Source of the DNA: Paludibacteraceae bacterium
GTDB lineage: Bacteria > Bacteroidota > Bacteroidia > Bacteroidales > Paludibacteraceae
Assembly: GCA_017447875.1 (NCBI GenBank)
Contig: JAFSMP010000048.1
Location: forward strand, 1-32,782
DNA length: 32,782 nt
Direction: 5' to 3'
The notes below the pieces were generated by a model. The model searched no databases. It was not told where the DNA came from and saw nothing but the letters and a program-made list of their open reading frames with translations. The first letter of the stretch is position 1; each line of letters opens with the position of its first letter. Position numbers and translations under genes: made by a program. This document shows, piece after piece, positions 14,387 to 22,608 of the stretch.

Positions 14387-17321
14387 AGCTTTCCTCCTTT
14401 TCTACAGGTTTCTCCAATTCATTGAGCCGCACGAGACGTTCTGCGATCAGCGTCGGGATGTCATCGCCGGTGGCGGTGTAGTTCTGCTGCAGCACGAGCA
14501 GGTACTGCCGTGCCTGGAACAGCTCTCCGCGTTCGCGGTTGATATCGCTCAGTAAGATCAGCGCCCGTGCCAACCAGTATTGCTGTTGTGTGTTCATCTG
14601 GGTGAACGACATAATCTCCGCCTCGGCATCGTCCAACTGCTTGCTGTCAAAATACGTCTGTGCCACCAGGTACTTCGCTTCGGCTCCTTGGGCCGTACGC
14701 ACTTCGGTGGCCAGCGTCTTGAGGTCCGGTAAGGCCTTGGCGGTGTTACCCAAACCGAGATACGCTTTGGCGCGGCAGTAGAGTGCCTCGTTCTTCGTCT
14801 CGTCGCTCAGCGGACTGTCACTTAAGATCTGTTCGGCGATGTCGATAGTCGGTTGGTGGCGCTCCAGATGTTGGCAGCAACGTAAGATACCCAGACGTGC
14901 CACATACAGATTCTCGCGGTTGGAAGCCAGTGCATGCAAGCGGTAGAAAGCCTCCAGCGCACAGTTATAGTCCGCCTTGTCGTAACAGATCTCCGCCACA
15001 CGCGTAGAGGCCTCTTCCTGGTAAGGATTGGCAGCCATCTCCGACAGGAGCATATACTGCGCCAGAGCCTCGCTGCTCTTACCCAAGCGGTAATAGGAGT
15101 CCGCCAGGTAATACCGCGCCATGGTGCAGTACCGTCCGCCGGCGCAGAACTGGGTGAGATAATTCGTCAGGGTCACCGTCGCCTTCTGGTAGTCCGCCTG
15201 CATATACTGCATCTCCGCCGAAGCGTAGAGCAGACTGTCCTCTTGCGTAGTGACGTTCATATTCATCTTCGCCAGCCCCTTGGTGTACGCTACGAACTCA
15301 TCCACCTGTCCGGTCTCCACATACAGCGCCTGCAGTGCGTCCAAGGCCGTGTAGGCTTCTTCCGTGGCCGGGTATTTCTCGATCGTAGCACGGTAAGCGG
15401 CAATAGCCTGGTCGTTATCGTGGATATTACGGAACAGCATCGCCCGCTCCAGACTCGCCTTACGTGCCAGTTTGGACTGCGGGTAGGTAGCCAACAGCGA
15501 CTCATAGGTCGTTATCGCACTGCGCTCATCGTCCATCTGTAACTGCGCGCGGGCGATCTCATACACACCGTCATCCGCATAATCGGATTTCGGATAACGC
15601 TTGATCAACTCCCGGAGGACGTCAATCTTCTCGCCGTATTTATGTTGCAGACCCAAGGCATAACCGCGTTGGAACAACGCATAGTCTGCACCCGCTGCCT
15701 GCAGGTTACTTACCTGACTGTAATAGGTGATCGCCTGGCTGAACCGGCGTGCATTGAAATAGCAGTCACCGATCCGGTTGAGGGCATCGGCGTAAGTGGG
15801 TTCGGTCGCCAAAGCAGCATCGATATAGGCGGAGAAAGCATTTTTCGCTTCTTCGTATTTCGCTTGCGAGAAGGCACAGTAACCGTTGAGGTACTGCGCA
15901 ATGACGTAGTTACCGGACTGACGAACGTCCGAACGGGCAAAGAAGGCCTGCAGGTCTTTCTCGCACGCCAGGTAGGCTCTCAGACGATAGTTGGCTTCCG
16001 CGCGCAGGTAATAGGCCTCGGTGGTGTACCGGTCGGACTCAGCCGCATGGTTGATCACCTCCGTCGTCCATTCCACCGCCTGCTGCATCTTACCTTGCAG
16101 GAAACAGTCGGCTCCTAACTGGTAGCGCAGGTACTGCTTGGTCTGAAGCATCTTCGGCGTGGGTTGTTCGATCGAGTCCAGCGTAGCGATGGCTGCCGCG
16201 TAGTTCTTACTCTGCATCAGTGCGTCGCTCAGCAACTGGTACACGCGGTTCTCGTATTGGGAATTCGGGAAGCGGTGCAGGAAATCATTGAACGCCCGTA
16301 CCGACTCACCCAACGCACTCGAACTCTGATAGGTACACAGGGCGTAGTTATACGATGCCTCCTCGGTGATAGCCGGCGTTAACTGGTAGTTAGCGGCCGC
16401 CTGGTAGGATAACATCGCCTGCTCGGGTTGACCCAGCTGCACGTACGCATTACCCATCGTCAGGCAGGTGGACTCCGAGATGGTGTCTTTCTGCTGCTTC
16501 ACCTGCTTGAGGGCTTTCACGGCGGACTCGTACTGACCTAACTTGAACTGAGCGGCACCGAGCATATACATATCGCCGCGCTGCAGCGGTTCTTTGGCCG
16601 CAATCGCTGCCTGACGGTATTTAGCCAGGTGCTCCACCGCTACTCCGTACGCCTGCTTGCGGTAGAAGATCTCACCTAAGATACGGTGCAGTTCTCCGTT
16701 ATTCGGGCTGTCCGGATAGTCACGAAGAAGGATCTCGGCGCGAGACTCCACCTCTTCGTAGTTCTTCTGCGCGTAGTAGATCTGCACGATATAGTACGGC
16801 ACGGTCTTCGCGAAAGACGGGTCGTTCTCCAATCGCAACAGAGCCGGCAGAGCCGCGTCGTACTTCTCCATCTTGTACATACAATACGCGTGGTAGTAGT
16901 TACCCTGCGCACTATAACGGCTGTCACCCTTACCCAACTGCGCAAAGTAGATCGATGCCCGCTGGTATTCCTGCATCATCAGGTAGGCATAGCCGCGATA
17001 GAACGAGTAGTCGTTCTGGTGCGGACGCGTCAAGGCCGTCACATCGATCTGCTCCAGGATCTTCAAGCTCTGTTTGTAATGCCCTTTCTCCACCTGCAGC
17101 ACACCTTGCATGAAGTTCACCTCATCGGCGAAGGTGGTGTAGGGGTAGGCTTGCAGGTAGGCCTTCAAGTCTTTTTGCAGCAACTTATCCCGTCCGTCAA
17201 AACGAGCCGCCAACGCGTCATAGCGTTGTTCCATCTCGCTCGTCTGAGCATAAGCGGGAGTTACTAGGATTCCTAGGAACCCTAGGAGCCCTAGAATACC
17301 TAGTCGGATTTGTTTTCTCAT
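14370..17321 (-). CDS. Periplasmic tetratricopeptide-repeat protein, ~1000 aa
   Basis: 983 aa with a signal peptide (about 1-25, ending TPAYA before QTS) and then a nearly continuous array of TPR-like helix pairs, recognisable by repeated A..Y..AL/G.......Y..A motifs (for example FYRGYAYLMMQEYQRASIYF, LGAAQFKLGQYESAVKALK, ARYYLADSYYRLGKSSEALA) up to about residue 960, ending in an acidic tail. Such proteins act as protein-protein scaffolds in the periplasm; here the likely partner is the barrel encoded next. The start overlaps the potD stop as ATGA, and the end overlaps the barrel start by 17 nt. The hydrophobic core of the signal peptide, LGILGLLGFLGIL, is encoded by a 9-nt tandem repeat. 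The exact function is not recognisable. Confidence 0.85.
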   Translation of the reverse strand: MRKQIRLGILGLLGFLGILVTPAYAQTSEMEQRYDALAARFDGRDKLLQKDLKAYLQAYPYTTFADEVNFMQGVLQVEKGHYKQSLKILEQIDVTALTRPHQNDYSFYRGYAYLMMQEYQRASIYFAQLGKGDSRYSAQGNYYHAYCMYKMEKYDAALPALLRLENDPSFAKTVPYYIVQIYYAQKNYEEVESRAEILLRDYPDSPNNGELHRILGEIFYRKQAYGVAVEHLAKYRQAAIAAKEPLQRGDMYMLGAAQFKLGQYESAVKALKQVKQQKDTISESTCLTMGNAYVQLGQPEQAMLSYQAAANYQLTPAITEEASYNYALCTYQSSSALGESVRAFNDFLHRFPNSQYENRVYQLLSDALMQSKNYAAAIATLDSIEQPTPKMLQTKQYLRYQLGADCFLQGKMQQAVEWTTEVINHAAESDRYTTEAYYLRAEANYRLRAYLACEKDLQAFFARSDVRQSGNYVIAQYLNGYCAFSQAKYEEAKNAFSAYIDAALATEPTYADALNRIGDCYFNARRFSQAITYYSQVSNLQAAGADYALFQRGYALGLQHKYGEKIDVLRELIKRYPKSDYADDGVYEIARAQLQMDDERSAITTYESLLATYPQSKLARKASLERAMLFRNIHDNDQAIAAYRATIEKYPATEEAYTALDALQALYVETGQVDEFVAYTKGLAKMNMNVTTQEDSLLYASAEMQYMQADYQKATVTLTNYLTQFCAGGRYCTMARYYLADSYYRLGKSSEALAQYMLLSEMAANPYQEEASTRVAEICYDKADYNCALEAFYRLHALASNRENLYVARLGILRCCQHLERHQPTIDIAEQILSDSPLSDETKNEALYCRAKAYLGLGNTAKALPDLKTLATEVRTAQGAEAKYLVAQTYFDSKQLDDAEAEIMSFTQMNTQQQYWLARALILLSDINRERGELFQARQYLLVLQQNYTATGDDIPTLIAERLVRLNELEKPVEKEESYEIED
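17264..17308. repeat. Nonamer array encoding a signal-peptide core (unit near CTAGGANYC)
   Basis: Five 9-nt units beginning CTAG lie in the TPR gene. The 9-nt period keeps frame and gives a three-residue peptide repeat (LGI, LGL, LGF, LGI), forming the hydrophobic core of the signal peptide. Confidence 0.8.
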
Positions 17322-18562
17322 CTTGCTAATTTGATCTCATTCCACATCTCCAGTAACATCTCCTGGGCGTTACCGGCATCGTGCATCAATGCACAACGGC
17401 TGATGGTGCTCTTGTCGGCATAGTAGACCGGGTTGAGGTGCAGCGCGTGCGGATCCAGGGTCTTACCTTCTACGTAGATCGGCTCCTCACCGAAGAAATA
17501 ACTGGCGTTCACGGTTTCCGGCCATTCTTCCTCATCGTTCATCTCTTCCAGCATCTCAGCGGCAGCTTCAGGACCACCGACACACGATACATAACCGATC
17601 TCATCCATATTAGCCAAGGCATTGTCTGCGCGGCACAGGTAATCGATGAAATAGGTAGCAGCCTTCACGTTCTTCGCGTACTTCGGGATCACCCAACCGT
17701 CGAACCACACGTTCGAACCTTCTTGCGGCACGATATAATCGAGCATCACACCCATCTCAGCCGCCTCTTCGATAGCGAACTGGGCGTCACCGGACCAACT
17801 GAGGTTCAACCATGCCTTACCTTTGGTCATCTCTTCCTTACCGAAGTCCACTTCCCAACCGCAGATCTGTTTCTTAGCCTGCAGCAGTACCTCTTTCACT
17901 GCGGCGATACGCTTGGCGTTGATGTTACGCACCAACTCGTCGCGGTTCAACTCACCCGACTCGATCTGATCGTGGAAAGCGTAGAGCACCAGCACCGAAT
18001 ACACGTCACGGAATGCATCTTTCATCAGGATACGGTTCTCGAATTTCGGATCCAAGAGCGCACCCCAACTCTGCAAGTCCTCGCGGTTGACGAACTGCGG
18101 GTTGTAGATGAAGCCGGTTGTTCCCCACATGTAACCTACCGTGTAGTCACTCACCTTCACATCCGCATTCGGCGCCATCTGTTGGAACTTATGCGTCACG
18201 TACGGCGAGATATTGTCGAAATAGTAGATCGAATCAGGAATCAGATCCTTCTGAATCGGCAACAGCAGGTCTTTCTTGAGCATTCGCTCGATGATATACT
18301 CCGACGGACAGAACACGTCGTAGTCCTCATGACCCACTTCGATCTTGGTCAGAGCGGTCTCGTTGATGTCGAAGGTTTCATAGACGATCTCCACTTTCTC
18401 ACCTGTCTGCTCATAATACCACTGCTCAAAACCTTCCTTGACGTCCTCATTGATGTAGTCCGCCCAGTTGAGCACTTTCAGTTGATGTGCGCGTTTCACA
18501 CCGCTGCACGAACAGAACACGATGGCTACCAAAGCCAACACGAATGTTGTAAACTTTTTCAT
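17318..18562 (-). CDS. potD: Spermidine/putrescine ABC transporter, substrate-binding lipoprotein PotD
   Basis: 414 aa. The N-terminus MKKFTTFVLALVAIVFCSCS is a lipoprotein-like signal with a slightly unusual lipobox (FCSC). The PotD/PotF family signature follows: LKVLNWADYINEDV, then YETFDINETALTKIEVGHEDYDV, YTVGYMWGTTGFIYNP and FDGWVIPKYAKN. It should bind polyamine outside the inner membrane and hand it to PotB/PotC. It is longer than the E. coli protein (about 348 aa), partly through an acidic insert (about 345-385, NDEEEWPETVNASYF). It overlaps potC and the TPR gene by 4 nt each. Ligand specificity between spermidine and putrescine cannot be read from the sequence. Confidence 0.92.
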   Translation of the reverse strand: MKKFTTFVLALVAIVFCSCSGVKRAHQLKVLNWADYINEDVKEGFEQWYYEQTGEKVEIVYETFDINETALTKIEVGHEDYDVFCPSEYIIERMLKKDLLLPIQKDLIPDSIYYFDNISPYVTHKFQQMAPNADVKVSDYTVGYMWGTTGFIYNPQFVNREDLQSWGALLDPKFENRILMKDAFRDVYSVLVLYAFHDQIESGELNRDELVRNINAKRIAAVKEVLLQAKKQICGWEVDFGKEEMTKGKAWLNLSWSGDAQFAIEEAAEMGVMLDYIVPQEGSNVWFDGWVIPKYAKNVKAATYFIDYLCRADNALANMDEIGYVSCVGGPEAAAEMLEEMNDEEEWPETVNASYFFGEEPIYVEGKTLDPHALHLNPVYYADKSTISRCALMHDAGNAQEMLLEMWNEIKLAR

Positions 18563-19971
18563 TTTTCCTCTTGTTTAGAATTACGTATATTGATATAAAT
18601 TAAAACGCCTAACATAACGATTAAAATTAAGGTGAACAGCGGCCGTAACTCCGGTGTCAGACCACCCTTACGCGCATCGGAATAGATGAACGTACTGAGC
18701 GTCTCCAGACCTCCGCTACCTTTGGTGAAGAATGTCACGCCGAAGTCATCTACGGATAAGGTTAATGCCAAGATAAAGCCCGACAGCATACCCGGCCATA
18801 GTTCCGGCAATAGCACCATACGCAGGGCCTGCGCCGGCGTAGCACCTAAGTCCAGTGCCGCCTCGTACGTGTTGGGATTCATCCTGCTCAGACGCGGCAG
18901 CACACTCAGCACCACATAGGGCGTGCAGAACACCACATGCGCGATGCATACTGTCCCTAATCCTTGACTCATACCCAAGGCCACGAACAACAGGAAGAGC
19001 GATATACCGGTGATAATATCCGGATTGATCATCGGCACGGAGTTGAGGAAACTCACTACTTTCCGTTGCCGTGCCCGCATGTTGTATATACCGATCGCTG
19101 CCAAGGTGCCTAAGATCGTCGAACATAAGGCCGCTACCAAGGCGATGATCAGGGTGTATAATATCGCACTGTTCAGACCCGCGTCCGCTTTACCCGTGAA
19201 CAAGTTCACGTACAGGTCCATTGAGAAACCGGTCCAGTTACCCAGCACCTTGCTTTTCGTGAACGAGAACACCGCAATCAACGCAATCGGTGCGTACAGA
19301 ACCAACAGCAGTAACCACAGGTACAACTGCGAACCGTAATGCCGTCGCAACCCTATTCGTTTACGACGGAGAATCTCTTGCTCCACCGGACTCAGGTTCT
19401 TCTCCTTGCGACGCTGGAGGTAGATATATCCGCCATAGAGGAGGGTGCCAAACAGCACCAGACCTGCGAACAACCACCATATCCAGCCCGTCTTCATCCG
19501 CGCTGCGGCTGTATGCGTACGCACGTATTCTTCAAAAGTCTTGTACGCGTTCGCTACCAGCACCCGCTGACCGCGGTTCTTGATCGTCTTATTGCTCCGC
19601 CAAACGGTCCAGAAGACGTTCGATTCGTCTGTGTAAGAGTAGATACTGTCAAATGCATCAGCCAATTTTGGCTGATATCCATCCGCAAACACGAAGTCCA
19701 GTTGCTCGGTGCTTTCGACTTTCGACTTTTGACTTTCGACTATTATCTTTATATTTACTTTTTCTCCAGAGTATGTCTCCGGAAACTCCGCCAGCAGCGT
19801 GTTCTCGCCCGTCGTCCCGACGCGTAACTCATAGGTGAGGTTCGATTGCGCGCTCAAAGGACAGAGGACAATGGACAATAGACAATAGACTAAAATGTGC
19901 CGAAGGGTATTTAGTCTTTTGTCTTTCAGTGAAACGGTCTTTTGTCTTTCAGTGAAACGGTCTCTTCTCAT
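18559..19971 (-). CDS. potC: Polyamine ABC transporter permease PotC with unusual N-terminal periplasmic domain
   Basis: 470 aa. Residues about 206-470 are a normal-sized PotC/MetI-type permease with the EAA loop EAALDLGATPAQALRMVLLP, which contacts the ATPase. Ahead of it are ~205 extra residues: a signal-peptide-like segment (about 26-43, ILVYCLLSIVLCPLSAQ), a predicted periplasmic domain (about 44-160, LTYELRVGTTGENTLLAEF ... FADGYQPKLADAFDS), a further membrane segment (about 165-185, WIWWLFAGLVLFGTLLYGGY) and a basic cytoplasmic linker (RRKEKNLSPVEQEILRRKR). I do not recognise the periplasmic domain. The start region and signal peptide are built from short repeats (19914-19959, 19857-19891) and the periplasmic domain contains another (19712-19746). 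It overlaps potB and potD by 4 nt each. An internal start for a plain PotC cannot be excluded. Confidence 0.88.
   Translation of the reverse strand: MRRDRFTERQKTVSLKDKRLNTLRHILVYCLLSIVLCPLSAQSNLTYELRVGTTGENTLLAEFPETYSGEKVNIKIIVESQKSKVESTEQLDFVFADGYQPKLADAFDSIYSYTDESNVFWTVWRSNKTIKNRGQRVLVANAYKTFEEYVRTHTAAARMKTGWIWWLFAGLVLFGTLLYGGYIYLQRRKEKNLSPVEQEILRRKRIGLRRHYGSQLYLWLLLLVLYAPIALIAVFSFTKSKVLGNWTGFSMDLYVNLFTGKADAGLNSAILYTLIIALVAALCSTILGTLAAIGIYNMRARQRKVVSFLNSVPMINPDIITGISLFLLFVALGMSQGLGTVCIAHVVFCTPYVVLSVLPRLSRMNPNTYEAALDLGATPAQALRMVLLPELWPGMLSGFILALTLSVDDFGVTFFTKGSGGLETLSTFIYSDARKGGLTPELRPLFTLILIVMLGVLIYINIRNSKQEEK
19712..19746. repeat. Heptamer array inside potC (unit CTTTCGA)
   Basis: Four clear 7-nt units, three of them exactly CTTTCGA, plus a degenerate fifth. 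In the PotC frame this encodes the hydrophilic loop IVESQKSKVESTE of the extra periplasmic domain. Confidence 0.75.
19857..19891. repeat. Heptamer array encoding the PotC signal peptide (unit near ATAGACA)
   Basis: Five 7-nt units grading from AAGGACA to ATAGACA. On the coding strand the array gives most of the hydrophobic stretch LVYCLLSIVLCPL of the PotC N-terminus. Confidence 0.75.
19914..19959. repeat. Perfect 23-bp direct duplication at the potC start
   Basis: Two identical 23-bp copies in tandem (GTCTTTTGTCTTTCAGTGAA plus ACG), a few codons into potC. The two copies are read in different frames, giving RFTERQK and then TVSLKDKR. The start of the unit, GTCTTTT then GTCTTTC, is itself a heptamer pair. 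A tandem duplication this perfect is probably recent or unstable. Confidence 0.85.
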
Positions 19972-20759
19972 ACCATCCCTCCTTCCTCTTTTGCGTCATG
20001 GTCGCCGAAGAACGACGTCAGACCGATGATAATCAGCAGCACTAACGACAGCACCGCACCGTAGTTCAGCAGGTCGGTCGTCGTGATATAGTCCTGAATC
20101 AGACTACCGAACAGTTTGATATTATTATGCGTCAGCAACTCCGCAATCGCGAAGGTCGAGACGGTTGGCATAAACACCATCACAATACCGCTGTACACAC
20201 CCGGCATACTCAGCGGCACGATGATCTTCCAGAAGCATATCCATTTGTTCGCACCCAGGTCCTGCGCCGCTTCCACGAGGCTGTCATCCATCTTCTGTAA
20301 GGTGTTGTATATCGGGTAAATCATGAACGGCAGGTAATCGTAACACAGACCGAAAAGCAATGCTCCTTCACCTAACGGCAGGCCGCACATGTTAAACAGC
20401 TCCACCGTCGCTACCGTCCGCAACAGGAAATTGATCCACATCGGCAGAATAAACAGCATCGCCATCACTTTCGGGGTCTTGAAGTCTTCCTGCGCCATGA
20501 TATATGCGGCCGGGTAACCGATGAGCAGGCAGATGACGGTGTTGAACACCGCAATCATGACCGAATATAAGAAGGTCTGAATGGCTTCGCTGTGCGAAAA
20601 GAACTTCGCGAAGTTATGCAGCGTGAAGTGTCCGTCGATATCCGTCAGCGCATATACGCCCACGAGTATCAGCGGCAGCACCACGAACAGCGCCATGAAC
20701 GCCACATACGGCCAAGCCCACGTCCGCCTCGAAGAAAATATCTGAACGACTTTATTCAT
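19968..20759 (-). CDS. potB: Polyamine ABC transporter permease PotB
   Basis: 263 aa integral inner-membrane protein with about six hydrophobic segments (first [20 protein letters not shown], last [16 protein letters not shown]). The EAA loop [20 protein letters not shown] sits between segments, as expected for a MetI-type permease that docks on PotA. The length is close to E. coli PotB. Its ATG overlaps the end of potA by 8 nt and its stop overlaps the potC start by 4 nt, so expression is probably coupled. It pairs with PotC as the transmembrane channel for spermidine/putrescine. Confidence 0.93.
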   Translation of the reverse strand: MNKVVQIFSSRRTWAWPYVAFMALFVVLPLILVGVYALTDIDGHFTLHNFAKFFSHSEAIQTFLYSVMIAVFNTVICLLIGYPAAYIMAQEDFKTPKVMAMLFILPMWINFLLRTVATVELFNMCGLPLGEGALLFGLCYDYLPFMIYPIYNTLQKMDDSLVEAAQDLGANKWICFWKIIVPLSMPGVYSGIVMVFMPTVSTFAIAELLTHNNIKLFGSLIQDYITTTDLLNYGAVLSLVLLIIIGLTSFFGDHDAKEEGGMV

Positions 20760-22215
20760 AGCTGCTCAGCAAAATATCATCTTTCGGTATCACGATTCCC
20801 ACGCGGTCACCGTCGTCCCATACATCGTTCGTATTCACGAAGAAGTCATAACCCGTATCCGTACGGATCGTCAGATGGTAGTGATTGCCCTTGAACAGAA
20901 TAAAATGCACCTCACCGGACAATGTACCCTCTTCCTCGTAGTCCTGAAGATCAATCGAACGGAACGGCACACGCACTTGCACCTTGTCGCCGGCCTCAAA
21001 ACGCGCCACCTGACCTTCATTCACTTTCCACTCGGCACCCAGGAACCGCACCTTGCCGTTCTTCAGCACCTCGCCCTCCAGGTAGTTATACAGGTAATGC
21101 TCTTTGCGCATAATCTGGATATCCTCCGGTTTCACAAGCATGCCGATCTCCGTGCCCGGCAGGTACTCGTGGTAGTCCTGAATGAGGAACTCATAGCCGT
21201 CCGGCGTCAGCACACGCATTTCGTAATGTACACCCTTGAAGATACAGGTCTGCACCTCGCCGTACCACTTGGTAAATTTCCCCTTCGGCACGCGGTCTTC
21301 TACATCGTCCTCTTCGTTCACCGCTACCTTACCGCGTTTCTCATCCTCCTTACGCCAGACATAGATATCCTCCGGTCGGATCACCACATCCACCGGGTTG
21401 TTCTCACCGAAACCGGTGTCGATACAGTCGAACACCTGTCCGCAGAACTGCACTTTCTTATCCTTAATCATCGTGCCGCTGAGGATATTGCTCTCACCGA
21501 TAAAATCGGCCACAAAGCAGTTCTGCGGCTCGTTGTAAATATCCGTCGGCGTACCAATCTGCTGGATCTTACCTTCACTCATCACCACCACGCGGTCGGA
21601 CAAGGTAAGCGCCTCTTCTTGATCGTGCGTCACGTAGATAAAGGTGATACCCAACTGCTCGTGCAGCTCCTTCAACTCGATCTGCATGTCGTGGCGCATC
21701 TTCAGATCCAATGCACTCAGCGGTTCGTCGAGCAGCAGCACCTCGGGCTTGTTCACGATAGCCCGGGCGATCGCTACACGTTGTTGCTGACCACCGCTAA
21801 GCGTATCTACCTTACGCTCTTCGTAGCCCGTCAGGTTCGCCATCTTCAGCGCTTGACGCACTTTCTTCTTGATCGTCTGCGGGTCCTCTTTCTTCAATTT
21901 CAGACCGAAGGCGACATTATTAAACACATTCAAATGGGGGAATAAGGCGTATTTCTGGAATACGGTGTTCACCGGACGCTGGTACGGCGGGGTCTTCGTC
22001 ACGTCTTCGCCTTTCAACAGGATCTCACCTGAACTGGCAACCTGAAAACCCGCGATACAGCGGAGCAGTGTTGTTTTACCGCAGCCCGAAGGACCTAAGA
22101 TGGTGACGAACTCGCCTTTCTTAACCTGAAGACTCACGTCATCCAATGCGAACTTACCATCCTCGAACTGCTTCGAGACATGGTTGACCTCAATAATAAA
22201 ATCCGATTTTGCCAT
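20752..22215 (-). CDS. potA: Polyamine ABC transporter ATPase PotA with duplicated C-terminal domain
   Basis: 487 aa. The ATPase domain is complete: Walker [11 protein letters not shown]-loop region [12 protein letters not shown], signature [14 protein letters not shown], Walker [13 protein letters not shown] and H-loop YVTHDQEEA. After about residue 240 lies an extended regulatory region with two copies of a TOBE-like unit: [19 protein letters not shown] ... VKPEDIQIM and [19 protein letters not shown] ... IPKDDILL, separated by ~75 residues. This makes the protein about 110 residues longer than E. coli PotA (378 aa). It powers uptake through PotB/PotC. It is the first gene of the six-gene operon, with a promoter 44 nt upstream of its ATG. 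Confidence 0.94.
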   Translation of the reverse strand: MAKSDFIIEVNHVSKQFEDGKFALDDVSLQVKKGEFVTILGPSGCGKTTLLRCIAGFQVASSGEILLKGEDVTKTPPYQRPVNTVFQKYALFPHLNVFNNVAFGLKLKKEDPQTIKKKVRQALKMANLTGYEERKVDTLSGGQQQRVAIARAIVNKPEVLLLDEPLSALDLKMRHDMQIELKELHEQLGITFIYVTHDQEEALTLSDRVVVMSEGKIQQIGTPTDIYNEPQNCFVADFIGESNILSGTMIKDKKVQFCGQVFDCIDTGFGENNPVDVVIRPEDIYVWRKEDEKRGKVAVNEEDDVEDRVPKGKFTKWYGEVQTCIFKGVHYEMRVLTPDGYEFLIQDYHEYLPGTEIGMLVKPEDIQIMRKEHYLYNYLEGEVLKNGKVRFLGAEWKVNEGQVARFEAGDKVQVRVPFRSIDLQDYEEEGTLSGEVHFILFKGNHYHLTIRTDTGYDFFVNTNDVWDDGDRVGIVIPKDDILLSSYE

Positions 22216-22221
22216 TTCTTC

Positions 22222-22488
22222 TCATACAAACACGCGCATACTCACGCAAAATACGGTGCAAAGGTACAACAAAAAAATGACATGCACAAGAAAACACGTC
22301 ATTTTTCTGAATTTTTTTCGCAAAAAAGCGTTATTTTTTATATCAATCGGAGGTGGGATAGGCTTTGATACCGCCGTGCACGATGTCTGCACCGCCTCTT
22401 CGGGTTCCGTCTTGTCTTTCTTACAACTCGGTATCGCGAACAAGCCTGCACCGATGCAGATGAGTAGTATAAATCGTTTCATATTCAT
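22222..22488 (-). CDS. Very small lipoprotein, frame runs through its own terminator
   Basis: 88 aa as an open frame; MKRFILLICIGAGLFAIPSC (start at 22488 or, two codons on, 22482) is a clear lipoprotein signal, with Cys at position 22 and a charged KKDKTEPEE after it. A dedicated promoter lies just upstream (22501-22532), which supports a real gene. From about residue 52 the sequence looks non-coding: residues 62-74 read through a terminator hairpin and the rest through the potA promoter and leader. Stops occur in another frame right after PPPIDIK, so the gene may have suffered a frameshift or lost its stop. The mature peptide could be about 30 residues plus an aberrant tail. Function unknown. 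Confidence 0.55.
   Translation of the reverse strand: MNMKRFILLICIGAGLFAIPSCKKDKTEPEEAVQTSCTAVSKPIPPPIDIKNNAFLRKKFRKMTCFLVHVIFLLYLCTVFCVSMRVFV
22259..22290 (-). promoter_or_regulatory. Promoter of the pot-TPR-barrel operon
   Basis: On the minus strand: CTTG (22287-22290), 20 nt, TACCTTTG (22259-22266). Transcription should start near 22252, about 37 nt before the potA ATG. The spacer contains the 3' arm and T-tract of the terminator at 22271-22306, and about 27 nt are identical to the orphan promoter at 5602-5633. Confidence 0.8.
22271..22306 (-). terminator. Rho-independent terminator of the small lipoprotein gene
   Basis: Minus-strand hairpin AATGACGTG / CATGTCATT (one G-U pair) followed by seven T. 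It lies within the open frame of the lipoprotein and overlaps the -33 half of the potA promoter. Confidence 0.75.
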
Positions 22489-22500
22489 TCATTTGGTCTG

Positions 22501-22532
22501 CAAAATTACTGCTTTTTTCTCATATATGCAAA
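22501..22532 (-). promoter_or_regulatory. Promoter of the small lipoprotein gene
   Basis: On the minus strand: TTTG (22529-22532), 20 nt, TAATTTTG (22501-22508); the -33 box extends as TTTGCATATATG. The transcript would start only about 6-12 nt before the ATG. Confidence 0.75.
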
Positions 22533-22568
22533 TATTCCTTCATTTTTCTGCAATTTATCCCTTCGATA

Positions 22569-22600
22569 TTTGCATATTTCGTTTTTTTGTAGTACCTTTG
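22569..22600 (+). promoter_or_regulatory. Promoter of the DUF4861 gene
   Basis: TTTG (22569-22572), 20 nt, TACCTTTG (22593-22600), with extended TTTGCATAT. The ATG follows at 22609, so the leader is almost absent. It is divergent from the promoter at 22501-22532. It also shows that an upstream ATG at 22570, inside the -33 box, is not the start. Confidence 0.8.
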
Positions 22601-22608
22601 CAGTCGTT

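Noticed and set aside
17381-18598. 405-aa + strand open frame opposite potD
   Set aside because: PotD on the other strand is clearly real; the shadow translation is His/Leu/Arg-rich and unrecognisable. Likewise 20875-21945 opposite potA and 29537-30787 opposite tamB.
22570-22608. Longer start for the DUF4861 gene
   Set aside because: It lies inside the promoter; the lipoprotein signal begins at 22609.
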